Source: Cellvibrio sp. (GTDB lineage: Bacteria; Pseudomonadota; Gammaproteobacteria; Pseudomonadales; Cellvibrionaceae). Taken from it: a stretch of DNA of 15,046 bases. The notes under the pieces are model-generated. The model saw only the letters and a list, made by a program, of their open reading frames with translations. It made no database searches and was not told where the DNA came from. Within the stretch, counting starts at the first letter, position 1, and each line of letters opens with the position of its first letter. Both the position numbers and the translations under genes were made by a program. This document shows positions 1 to 7,037 of this stretch, one piece after another. The stretch spans positions 1-15,046 of the forward strand of contig JAJQJO010000034.1 in NCBI GenBank assembly GCA_021323495.1, read 5' to 3'.

Positions 1-27
1 CAGATTTAGCGAAATCTGGCGGCTTTT
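1..27 (+). terminator. Right part of an intrinsic terminator cut by the window edge
   Basis: Bases 1-7 (CAGATTT) and 12-18 (AAATCTG) form a perfect 7-bp stem around an AGCG loop. They are followed by GCGGC and a TTTT run. The GCGGC after the right arm suggests the stem extends leftwards beyond the window. The T run on the + strand implies termination of a + strand gene to the left. The identity of that gene cannot be seen. Confidence 0.5.
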
Positions 28-33
28 AGCAGC

Positions 34-40
34 GAGGTGA
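34..40 (+). promoter_or_regulatory. Shine-Dalgarno site that fixes the start of the HTH gene
   Basis: GAGGTGA lies 5 bases before the ATG at 46. The in-frame GTG at 37 lies inside this site and so cannot be the start. A second ATG at 52 is possible, with an 11-base spacing, but is less well placed. Confidence 0.6.
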
Positions 41-45
41 ATGTC

Positions 46-663
46 ATGGATATGAAAATTAATAAAGAAATATTGCGTCGTGAGCGTGAGCTGCGTGCCT
101 GGACCCAAAGCCATTTGGCGGAGGTTGCCGATGTAAGTATGCGCACCGTACAGCGAATTGAGCGTACCGGTGATGCGTCAATGGAATCCGCCAGTGCACT
201 TGCGGCAGCATTGGATGTTGATCTTGCCGTTTTAATGGAAACCTCTGTTGCAACGGATGACGTAACGCACACCAAATCGCCCTCATATAAAATATGGAGT
301 CTGCTCGCTTTAATCGGGTCGATTTTGATGGCATTAGGTTGGTGGTCAACTGCTGCGGCCGAGCAGGCAATGCTAAGTCTTTCAATTGAAACAGGTGAGC
401 AAATTTATTCTGACATGATGCTGTTGAATGACATTGGTAAAGAAAACGAAATTAAACTGGATGACCAGTTTCGGATGTTGTTTAACACCCAACGCCAAGG
501 CGAACATTTACTGGTCAATGCCAAAATGTATTATTTTGTCGACGATGAATACCAGCTGATTTCATCACCATCAATGTTGGTTAAGGATCAGCAATCGGCA
601 TCACTGCGGGTAGGTTTTCCTGGTGGGCAAAAGGTGAACCTTCAGTTAATGGTAGATTTTTGA
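46..663 (+). CDS. Membrane-anchored Cro/C1 (XRE)-family HTH protein
   Basis: This is a 205-residue protein. Residues about 7-62 are a Cro/C1-type helix-turn-helix: a Q-S-H-L-A helix followed by a recognition helix with S-M-R-T-V-Q-R-I-E-R. A linker leads to one hydrophobic segment at residues 83-101 (starting IWSLLALIGS), then about 100 residues rich in polar and beta-type sequence that should lie in the periplasm. The design (cytoplasmic DNA-binding domain, single membrane pass, outer sensor-like domain) suggests a membrane-bound transcription regulator; the signal and targets are unknown. The start at 46 is chosen from the Shine-Dalgarno site at 34-40. It lies on the same strand as ruvC, 125 bases upstream. 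No toxin-like partner is adjacent, so an antitoxin role is not supported. The HTH assignment is firm; the regulatory role is inferred. Confidence 0.75.
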   Translation: MDMKINKEILRRERELRAWTQSHLAEVADVSMRTVQRIERTGDASMESASALAAALDVDLAVLMETSVATDDVTHTKSPSYKIWSLLALIGSILMALGWWSTAAAEQAMLSLSIETGEQIYSDMMLLNDIGKENEIKLDDQFRMLFNTQRQGEHLLVNAKMYYFVDDEYQLISSPSMLVKDQQSASLRVGFPGGQKVNLQLMVDF

Positions 664-766
664 GTGGGTAACAGGATCAATTTGATCGCGACACCGGGTT
701 TGCTTATTTGCCAGAAAAAAATCCCGCTTGCACCATATAAATTCCCATGCAACACTGCGCCATAAC

Positions 767-786
767 CACTGTATATAGATACAACT
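767..786 (+). promoter_or_regulatory. LexA-like SOS box abutting the ruvC start
   Basis: The 20-mer CACTGTATATAGATACAACT contains CTGT-N8-ACAA at 769-784, one base from the canonical gammaproteobacterial core CTGT-N8-ACAG, with an AT-alternating centre as in strong boxes. About 15 of 20 positions match the E. coli consensus. It ends two bases before the ruvC ATG at 789. LexA bound here would block the promoter or the start of transcription. Only the sequence match supports this; binding is inferred. Confidence 0.5.
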
Positions 787-788
787 TT

Positions 789-1310
789 ATGGCGCTTATC
801 CTCGGTATAGATCCCGGCTCCCGCAAAACCGGTTTTGGCATTATTAATGTCATTGGCAGCAAACATGAGTACGTCACTAGTGGTGTGATTCGGATGAAAG
901 ATACGGATGAATTGCCCGCGCGCCTCAAGGTGATTTTCGATTCTCTCACCCAAATCATTGAACAATATTGCCCGCAAGAAATGGCCATCGAGCAGGTGTT
1001 CATGGCCAAGAATGCGTCATCCGCTTTAAAACTGGGGCAGGCGCGGGGGGCGGCGATAGTGGCAGCGACCGCGCAGAATGTGCCGGTATCGGAATATGAA
1101 GCGCGCAAGGTGAAGCAATCAGTCGTGGGCAATGGAGCGGCGGACAAATTGCAGGTGCAGCATATGATCAAAACCTTGTTACGGTTGCCCGCTGCGCCGC
1201 AGGAAGATGCCGCCGATGCCCTTGCAGTTGCACTCTGCCATGCCAATACCCGCGACCATTTAATCCGTATGGCTGGCTCCTCGAGTTTCAGGCGCGGGCG
1301 GATTGTTTAG
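789..1310 (+). CDS. ruvC: Crossover junction endodeoxyribonuclease RuvC
   Basis: RuvC is the dimeric nuclease that resolves Holliday junctions by symmetric nicking after RuvAB branch migration. From the ATG at 789 the protein is 173 residues, the same length as E. coli RuvC. The RNase H-like catalytic set is visible: D8 in LGIDPGSRKTG, E68 in AIEQVF, and D140 and D143 in QEDAADALA. The FMAKNASSALKLGQARG stretch after E68 is the conserved DNA-contact region. An ATG at 747 would add 14 residues, but that extension does not resemble RuvC and would place the LexA-like box inside the gene. No Shine-Dalgarno site precedes 789, so leaderless or weak initiation is possible. Here ruvC is cut off from ruvAB by an opposing two-gene unit; its stop lies 18 bases from the stop of the convergent neighbour, with no visible terminator between them. 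Confidence 0.97.
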   Translation: MALILGIDPGSRKTGFGIINVIGSKHEYVTSGVIRMKDTDELPARLKVIFDSLTQIIEQYCPQEMAIEQVFMAKNASSALKLGQARGAAIVAATAQNVPVSEYEARKVKQSVVGNGAADKLQVQHMIKTLLRLPAAPQEDAADALAVALCHANTRDHLIRMAGSSSFRRGRIV

Positions 1311-1328
1311 TTCCGCTATTGTTGTAGC

Positions 1329-1934
1329 TCATAATCGCCGTATCGGTAAGGGTTTATCGATAGTATCGAGACGATGGCTCGCATGGGTGTGGGCGATTAA
1401 CAGGGATTCAAAACGATAGAGCGCATGCAGCTTGTTGACGTTGATCCCCAACCAATGACGCAAATCTTTTAGCCGGCTGTGGCTGTATTTTTCGAAAGGG
1501 AACTCGTCGACATCCCGCGTCGATATATTTCTCCCCAGACCAAAACCCAAATCAAACGCAATTAAATCCTGTGTGCTGAATTTATAGGGCGCGGGGTAGA
1601 GGTGGGTGATAATCCAGCGGAAACTGCGGATTTGCCAGGCGCAGATATGGCTGCTGGAGCCCATGGTAAAACCAATCACAAAAGCTTCATCCTGATTGCG
1701 CAGCCCACGCCCCAGGAGCACATGAAGCACATCATGGCGGGAGAGGTCGATCGCCCCGGGAAAAGCAATCAGGCTGGCAGGATTTTCAAAGAGGCGTACT
1801 AACCAGGGAATGTCGTCAGCCTTAGCAGCGGGCAAAGTGTTAATCACGTCCTGCAGTGCCTGGTCTCCGTTGTGTAAACCGGGATTCCATTCATGCCATT
1901 TGAGTCCGGTATCCGTCTTGCTGGATTCACGCAT
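1329..1934 (-). CDS. COQ4-like protein (HDxxH-x11-E motif), second gene of the putA unit
   Basis: This is a 201-residue soluble protein with no signal peptide or membrane helix. Residues 67-83 read HDVLHVLLGRGLRNQDE. This matches exactly the HDxxH-x11-E signature of the COQ4 family, whose histidines, aspartate and glutamate bind a divalent metal (H67, D68, H71, E83 here). Near the C-terminus, residues about 144-165 (ending RLKDLRHWLGI) resemble the closing 'pl..lR..LGI' of COQ4 proteins. COQ4 is needed for coenzyme Q synthesis in eukaryotes and has been linked to C1 decarboxylation and hydroxylation of the quinone ring. The gene starts 16 bases after the putA stop on the same strand, with GAGGG four bases before its ATG, so co-transcription with putA is likely. 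PutA passes electrons to ubiquinone, giving a plausible functional link. The motif is seen; family membership is probable; the role is inferred. It could be a diverged homologue with another function. Confidence 0.55.
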   Translation of the reverse strand: MRESSKTDTGLKWHEWNPGLHNGDQALQDVINTLPAAKADDIPWLVRLFENPASLIAFPGAIDLSRHDVLHVLLGRGLRNQDEAFVIGFTMGSSSHICAWQIRSFRWIITHLYPAPYKFSTQDLIAFDLGFGLGRNISTRDVDEFPFEKYSHSRLKDLRHWLGINVNKLHALYRFESLLIAHTHASHRLDTIDKPLPIRRL

Positions 1935-1950
1935 AGCGCCCTCGCTCTAA

Positions 1951-4900
1951 CTACGACTCGGGTTTAGAAGCCTTCGGGTTAACAGCCGGGTGCTGGGTTA
2001 GCAACGAGATATTGCCGCCCACTGCTGCAAGATAATTGCTGATGGTCTTCTCGCGCACGAAGCGCAATAAATAATGCGGTCCGCCCGCTTTGGGGCCGGT
2101 GCCCGACAGGCCGCAGCCACCAAAGGGTTGCACGCCCACCACCGCGCCCACCATATTGCGGTTGATATATACGTTGCCCACGTTGAGTTGCTGCGCAATC
2201 TTTTTGGCAAGGCCTTCGTTGCGGGAGTGGATGCCCAGCGTTAATCCATAGCCATTAGCGTTGATCTCGCCAATTACCTGGTCCAAATCCTGTAAACGGA
2301 AACGCACCAGGTGGCAAACAGGGCCAAAGTGCTCTTCCCCAAGTTCACTGATGCTACTGATTTCCAATAGTGTCGGAGCCACGAAGCTGCCGGATTGCAG
2401 CTCATCGGGCATTGGTGTTTGGGTGATAAGTTGGGCCTTGGCGATGGCTTCATCGATATAGGTTTGCAATTTTTGCTGCTCACATGCATTTATCACCGGG
2501 CCTATATCGGTGCTTAAATCATGCGGATTACCCAATCGCAGGCAAGCCATGGCACCGACAAGTAATTCGATCACTTTCCCGGCAATCTCTTCTTGCACAA
2601 ATAGCACCCGCAAAGCCGAGCAACGCTGGCCTGCACTGCCAAAGGCGGAGCGGATGACATCTTTCACCAATTGCTCGGGCAGGCAGGTGGCGTCGGCGAT
2701 AAGCGCATTTTGGCCGCCGGTTTCGGCAATAAGGGCGGCGATACTTGAATCGCGCCCGGCCAAGGCGCGGTTAATCGTCCAGGCGCTATGGGTTGAACCA
2801 GTAAAAGCAATGCCTTCAATACGTGGATCGCCGGTCAGTACCGGGCTGAGCTCGTCGCTGTTGCCGGGGATAAAATGCAGCGCCAGCGGTGGAATACCGG
2901 TGGCGAGCATAAGTTCAATCGCACGGAATGCGACCAGGCTGGTTTGGCGTGCAGGTTTAGCCAGCACGGTATTCCCTGCAACCAGTGCAGCGATGACTTG
3001 GCCGGTAAAAATCGCCAAAGGGAAGTTCCAGGGCGAGATTGCAACAAAAACGCCGCGCCCTTCTAATACCAGTTGGTTCTGTTCACCGGTTGGCCCCGGC
3101 AAGGTTAGTGATTCTGCGAGCTGTTCGCGTGCCTGCTGGGCGTAGTAACGGCAAAAATCTACCGCTTCGCGGATTTCATCCAGCGCATCTGCCAGGGCTT
3201 TACCGCCTTCGCGCATCAATAGTGCAAGCAACTCGGGGCGATGCGCTTCAAAGAGATCCCCGACTTTATCTACTAATCCGGCACGCTCCAGTACCGGGTA
3301 TTGACGCCATTTGGGTTGAAAGTTGCAAGCGCTGGTCAATGCAATGTGCGCTTGTTCAGGTGTAGCGAGTATAAGGGTGCCAATCAATTCATCATTCCGG
3401 GCTGGATTAGTGCATTTATTGGTTGTTCCCTCGCGATGATATTGGCCAGCAATTATCGGACAGCCGTTCCAGCTATGCATATAAAACGCGCTTAGCTCCA
3501 GCATCAATGCTGCACGCTCTGATTGGATCGCCAGATTGATGCCGGAGGAATTACGCCGCGATCTGTATGGCTCCGGGTGCGTAAATAAATCCGGGGGTAA
3601 GGGCAGTGCAGGCAATTCTGTTGGTGGGTTGGTTAATGGATGCAAGGCCAAACGCTCAAGCGATGCATCCACTTGATTCAACTGATTGATAAAGGAGCTA
3701 TTGGCACCGTTTTCCAACAGGCGCCTGACCAGATAAGGTAGTAGCTCGGCATACTGGCCGATGGGAGCGTAAACCCGGCAATGGACCTGCGGTTGTTCGC
3801 TGAGCAATTGGCGGTAAAGTGATTCACCCATACCCTGCAGCCGCTGGAATTCCATGGGTTGCCCTGGTTTTCCCAGCGCTAGCAGGCTGCAAATGGTTGA
3901 GGCATTGTGGGTGGCAAATTGCGGTTTCAAATGCTCCGATTGCAGCAAAAATTTAGCGCAGGCGAGATAGGAAATATCGGTGGCGGACTTATCGGTGAAG
4001 ACCGGATAACCCGCAAGCCCCGCGCGCTGTGCCCAGTGAATCTCACTGTCCCAGTAAGCGCCTTTTACCAGCCGGACATTAAGCTTGATCCCCAATTCCT
4101 GCGCTAAACAATCGAGCAAACCCAGCACCGGCAGGGCGCGTTTCGAGTAGGCCTGCACCGCCAGACCCATACCGTTCCAACCGCCTGATAGCGGATGGCG
4201 TAAACAGGCCTCGATTAGGGTGAGTGATAACTCCAGCCGATCAGACTCTTCCGCATCAATCGTAATGGGAATTTCCGCCGCTTGGGCCGCCTGCGCCAGT
4301 TGCACCAAAAATCCGGGATTGGCCGTTGTACCGATTAAATCTGCCAGTAACTGTGCTTCTTGTAGTGACTCATAGCGCGGGTGTAACGCGCTGAGTTTGA
4401 TCGATAAACTGTAATGATGCTTGTGGGGTGCCGCGCGCAATTCTGCCAACGCATTCAGGTAATTTTCGCGATAGTCTTGAGCGACCGGATGGGAGATGGC
4501 GGCCTCACCGAGTAAGTCAAAAGAATAATGCCAGCGCAATTCCGGTTGCTTGCGATTTATAGTTGCGGCGCGCCCAAGCGCGTGATTTATATCGGTAGCA
4601 AACACAAAGGTGTCGGCCAGCCATCGTAGTGCTTGCTCCAGCGCTGTATGAACCGCGGGTTCACTTAATCGCCGCACCAGATTGCTTAATACGTTAGCGG
4701 GATTCCATGGCTCGAGTAAACGGTCGCCCCACACTAGCGCCCAGGTGGTGGCATTGATCATCCAGTTGGGATGCTCGCCCAATCGCTCCTGCCAGTGGGC
4801 GGAATGTAATTTATCTGCAATAAATTCGCGCGCGCTGGTTTTATCCGGGATGCGCACCAAGGCTTCGGCCAGGCACATCAGCACCACACCTTCACGGGTA

Positions 4901-5145
4901 TTTAAACCGTAGGCGTGGAGGAATTCTTGCGCCCAATCTTTATGTTTAGCCTGTGACTTTTGCGAGCGCTCCAGAAAAGCGAAGGTATCGTGCGAGATGG
5001 TGTCGAGCGCCTGTCGATCATAATCCAGCCAGTGGATCAGCTCCGCCAGATAGGGCGCTTCATCGGCGAGGTAATTATCGCTAATAGCCTTGCGCCATTG
5101 ATGAAGGGTTAGTCGTTCGGTAAAACAGCGAGCAGAAAACATCAT
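1951..5145 (-). CDS. putA: Bifunctional proline dehydrogenase / glutamate-semialdehyde dehydrogenase PutA (short form)
   Basis: This 1064-residue protein oxidises proline to P5C with FAD, then glutamate semialdehyde to glutamate with NAD+, channelling the intermediate between active sites. The proline dehydrogenase barrel covers about residues 200-490: SIKLSALHPRYE (248-259), DAEES (297-301), VRLVKGAYWD (357-366), and YLVRRLLENG (471-480) with the substrate-binding R474/R475. The aldehyde dehydrogenase half covers about 560-1040: SPWNFPLAI (704-712), FTGST (781-785), E808 in ETGGQN, catalytic C842 in GQRCSALR, and EEHFGPV (937-943). It begins directly with the alpha-helical arm: the ribbon-helix-helix DNA-binding domain of the roughly 1320-residue E. 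coli PutA is absent, and there is no long C-terminal domain. It therefore cannot repress its own gene as E. coli PutA does, and another regulator is expected. GGGAG lies 9 bases before the ATG at 5145; a second ATG follows at once. It interrupts the ruvC-ruvAB order. Confidence 0.96.
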   Translation of the reverse strand: MMFSARCFTERLTLHQWRKAISDNYLADEAPYLAELIHWLDYDRQALDTISHDTFAFLERSQKSQAKHKDWAQEFLHAYGLNTREGVVLMCLAEALVRIPDKTSAREFIADKLHSAHWQERLGEHPNWMINATTWALVWGDRLLEPWNPANVLSNLVRRLSEPAVHTALEQALRWLADTFVFATDINHALGRAATINRKQPELRWHYSFDLLGEAAISHPVAQDYRENYLNALAELRAAPHKHHYSLSIKLSALHPRYESLQEAQLLADLIGTTANPGFLVQLAQAAQAAEIPITIDAEESDRLELSLTLIEACLRHPLSGGWNGMGLAVQAYSKRALPVLGLLDCLAQELGIKLNVRLVKGAYWDSEIHWAQRAGLAGYPVFTDKSATDISYLACAKFLLQSEHLKPQFATHNASTICSLLALGKPGQPMEFQRLQGMGESLYRQLLSEQPQVHCRVYAPIGQYAELLPYLVRRLLENGANSSFINQLNQVDASLERLALHPLTNPPTELPALPLPPDLFTHPEPYRSRRNSSGINLAIQSERAALMLELSAFYMHSWNGCPIIAGQYHREGTTNKCTNPARNDELIGTLILATPEQAHIALTSACNFQPKWRQYPVLERAGLVDKVGDLFEAHRPELLALLMREGGKALADALDEIREAVDFCRYYAQQAREQLAESLTLPGPTGEQNQLVLEGRGVFVAISPWNFPLAIFTGQVIAALVAGNTVLAKPARQTSLVAFRAIELMLATGIPPLALHFIPGNSDELSPVLTGDPRIEGIAFTGSTHSAWTINRALAGRDSSIAALIAETGGQNALIADATCLPEQLVKDVIRSAFGSAGQRCSALRVLFVQEEIAGKVIELLVGAMACLRLGNPHDLSTDIGPVINACEQQKLQTYIDEAIAKAQLITQTPMPDELQSGSFVAPTLLEISSISELGEEHFGPVCHLVRFRLQDLDQVIGEINANGYGLTLGIHSRNEGLAKKIAQQLNVGNVYINRNMVGAVVGVQPFGGCGLSGTGPKAGGPHYLLRFVREKTISNYLAAVGGNISLLTQHPAVNPKASKPES

Positions 5146-5179
5146 GATGCTCAGCTCCCGGATTCAAACAAAAAGCCTT

Positions 5180-5198
5180 TGTGTAGAACCTGTGTAGA
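5180..5198 (-). promoter_or_regulatory. Direct repeat TGTGTAGA with 11-bp period upstream of putA
   Basis: TGTGTAGA occurs at 5180-5187 and again at 5191-5198, separated by ACC, so the copies are one helical turn apart on the same DNA face. They lie 35-53 bases upstream of the putA ATG. I see no good -35 element for putA here, only a weak CATACT-like -10. The repeat may therefore be an activator or regulator site. The regulator is unknown. Confidence 0.35.
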
Positions 5199-5274
5199 GT
5201 ATGGCATCGGATTGGGAATATTTCCGCGAAGGATGGCGACTATGGGTGACTCTTGCGTCTAAACTCCTTTACAA

Positions 5275-5302
5275 TTGCCAGCGAAAAGATACTGTTTATA
5301 AA
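5275..5302 (+). promoter_or_regulatory. Sigma70-type promoter of ruvAB
   Basis: TTGCCA (5275-5280) and TATAAA (5297-5302) are each one base from consensus and are separated by 16 bases. The -10 lies inside the LexA box, the usual layout for a LexA-repressed promoter. The predicted transcript would start near 5309 with a leader of about 45 bases before ruvA. Confidence 0.6.
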
Positions 5303-5309
5303 AACAGTG
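5290..5309 (+). promoter_or_regulatory. LexA box (SOS operator) of ruvAB
   Basis: TACTGTTTATAAAAACAGTG contains the perfect core CTGT-N8-ACAG (5292-5307) with an AT-rich centre, and it covers the -10 of the ruvAB promoter. In E. coli ruvAB is a known SOS operon. The location, the perfect core and the overlap with the promoter make LexA control of ruvAB very likely here. Confidence 0.85.
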
Positions 5310-5353
5310 ATCTCCGGTTGAATACCATAACAAGGTTGATGGAAGCGAATTCT

Positions 5354-5968
5354 ATGATTGGACGTTTGCGCGGAGTAGTTCTGGAAAAGCAGCCGCCCTA
5401 TTTGCTGCTGGATGTAAGTGGTGTGGGCTATGAGCTGCAAGCGCCTATGACGACTTTTTACCGTTTGCCCGGTCTGGGGCAGGAAGTGGTATTGCATACC
5501 CATCTATCCATTACCGAAAACTTGCATCAGTTGTTCGGTTTTATCGAGCAGCGCGACCGCTCCTTGTTTCGCACATTAATTAAAGTGAACGGTGTCGGCC
5601 CCAAATTGGCGATTGCAATTTTATCGGGCATGGAAGCGGATGATATTGCCCGCTGTGTGCGCGACGACAATATTACCGCCCTGACCAAGGTTCCCGGTAT
5701 CGGCAAAAAAACTGCCGAACGTCTGGTCATCGAATTGCGTGATCGTTTGAAAAATTGGGATATGCCCCAGAGCGATTTGCTCGCGCACAGCGAAATCCGG
5801 AGTATTGCGACTGACAACGATGTATTTGCCGAGGCGGAGAGCGCGTTGATTGCACTGGGTTACAAACCGGTGGATGCAGCCAAAATGATTTCGCTGGCAG
5901 CGAAACAAAAACCTGACGCAAGAAGCGAAGAATTGATCCGTATGGCGCTGCGCACTATTGCCGGATAA
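5354..5968 (+). CDS. ruvA: Holliday junction branch migration protein RuvA
   Basis: RuvA binds four-way junctions as a tetramer and loads the RuvB motor. The ATG at 5354 gives 204 residues (E. coli has 203) starting MIGRLRG, and GGAAG lies 8 bases upstream. The reading frame is open further upstream, but that stretch contains the promoter and LexA box, so it is not coding. The N-terminal OB-fold (1-62) is followed by two helix-hairpin-helix motifs, VNGVGP (78-83) and VPGIGK (113-118), then a variable linker and the C-terminal RuvB-binding three-helix domain (about 155-204). The acidic pin that in E. coli is E55/D56 reads E55/N56 here, so one of the two acidic side chains is missing. ruvB follows after 37 bases, probably in the same transcript. 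Confidence 0.97.
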   Translation: MIGRLRGVVLEKQPPYLLLDVSGVGYELQAPMTTFYRLPGLGQEVVLHTHLSITENLHQLFGFIEQRDRSLFRTLIKVNGVGPKLAIAILSGMEADDIARCVRDDNITALTKVPGIGKKTAERLVIELRDRLKNWDMPQSDLLAHSEIRSIATDNDVFAEAESALIALGYKPVDAAKMISLAAKQKPDARSEELIRMALRTIAG

Positions 5969-6005
5969 CAACTGCGATCGGCAACACTAACCTGGTTGAA
6001 TAACA

Positions 6006-7031
6006 ATGATTGAAACAGATCGTCTTATTGCCCCTGCCGCCAAAGAGCGTGAAGATCACCTCGACCGTACGGTACGCCCCAAATCGCTTGCCGATTACGT
6101 CGGGCAACCCGCAGTGCGCGAGCAGATGGAAATTTTTATCGGTGCGGCTAAAAAACGCGGCGAAGCGCTCGATCATACATTGGTATTTGGCCCGCCCGGC
6201 CTGGGTAAAACAACGCTTGCCAATATCATTGCCAATGAAATGAATGTTTCACTCAAAAGTACGTCTGGCCCGGTGTTGGAAAAAGCGGGCGATTTGGCCG
6301 CACTGCTTACCAATCTGGAGCCTGGTGACGTGTTGTTTATCGATGAGATACATCGCTTGAGCCCGGTGGTGGAAGAAATTCTTTATCCTGCAATGGAGGA
6401 TTTCCAACTCGATATCATGATCGGTGAAGGCCCGGCAGCGCGCTCAATCAAACTGGATTTACCGCAATTTACCCTGGTAGGTGCAACAACGCGGGCAGGT
6501 TTGCTGACCTCACCTTTGCGTGACCGTTTTGGTATTGTTCAGCGTTTGGAGTTTTATAATGTCGCCGATCTCACCCATATAGTGGCGCGTTCGTCCGCGT
6601 TATTGGGGGTGAAGATGGATATAGAAGGAGCGGCTGAAGTGGCGAAACGCTCGCGCGGTACACCGCGTATCGCCAATCGTCTGCTGCGTCGTGTGCGCGA
6701 TTACGCAGAGATGAAAGGCGATGGTACTGTCAGTGCACAAATGGCTGATAGTGCACTCAATATGCTTAACGTAGATGAGCGTGGTTTTGATCATATGGAT
6801 CGCCGCTTGTTGACAGCAATGATGAATAATTTTGATGGTGGCCCGGTGGGTGTTGAAAGCTTGGCTGCAGCAATTAGTGAAGATCGGGGAACGATTGAGG
6901 ATGTTATTGAGCCGTATCTTATCCAGCAAGGATTTATGGCACGCACACCGCGCGGTCGAATTTTAACCAATAACGCCTATTTATATTTTGGTATGCCGGT
7001 GCCCAAACGCATGCAGGATCCAACGGAATAA
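6006..7031 (+). CDS. ruvB: Holliday junction branch migration ATPase RuvB
   Basis: RuvB is the AAA+ hexameric motor that drives branch migration with RuvA. The 341 residues match the usual length (E. coli 336). Walker A is FGPPGLGKTT (61-70, K68), Walker B is FIDEIH (111-116, D113 E114), sensor 1 is GATTRAG (159-165), and the arginine finger region is LRDRFG (171-176, R174). The C-terminal winged helix ends with RTPRGR and a tyrosine-rich tail. The Shine-Dalgarno site is weak, so translation may depend on ruvA upstream. All key residues are present. Downstream, the expected ybgC is broken. Confidence 0.98.
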   Translation: MIETDRLIAPAAKEREDHLDRTVRPKSLADYVGQPAVREQMEIFIGAAKKRGEALDHTLVFGPPGLGKTTLANIIANEMNVSLKSTSGPVLEKAGDLAALLTNLEPGDVLFIDEIHRLSPVVEEILYPAMEDFQLDIMIGEGPAARSIKLDLPQFTLVGATTRAGLLTSPLRDRFGIVQRLEFYNVADLTHIVARSSALLGVKMDIEGAAEVAKRSRGTPRIANRLLRRVRDYAEMKGDGTVSAQMADSALNMLNVDERGFDHMDRRLLTAMMNNFDGGPVGVESLAAAISEDRGTIEDVIEPYLIQQGFMARTPRGRILTNNAYLYFGMPVPKRMQDPTE

Positions 7032-7037
7032 ACTTTC

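Noticed and set aside
46..663. HTH gene as the antitoxin of a toxin-antitoxin pair
   Set aside because: No small partner gene lies next to it, and the membrane segment with an outer domain does not fit an antitoxin.
675..687. GATCAA-T-TTGATC palindrome after the HTH gene
   Set aside because: A short palindrome with no extension, no promoter context and no second copy near a promoter; it may be chance.
747..788. Upstream ATG for RuvC adding 14 residues
   Set aside because: The extension is unlike RuvC and overlaps the LexA-like box; ATG 789 gives exactly the E. coli length.
642..1246. Minus-strand open frames opposite ruvC
   Set aside because: They are antisense to a confidently identified gene, have no family features and no ribosome site.
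2510..3495. Plus-strand open frames opposite putA
   Set aside because: They are shadows of the high-GC third-position codon use in putA, and their translations look like random Arg/Ser/Pro-rich sequence.
5201..5353. N-terminal extension of RuvA by 51 residues
   Set aside because: This stretch contains the promoter and LexA box, and the ATG at 5354 gives the standard RuvA length and N-terminus with a good ribosome site.
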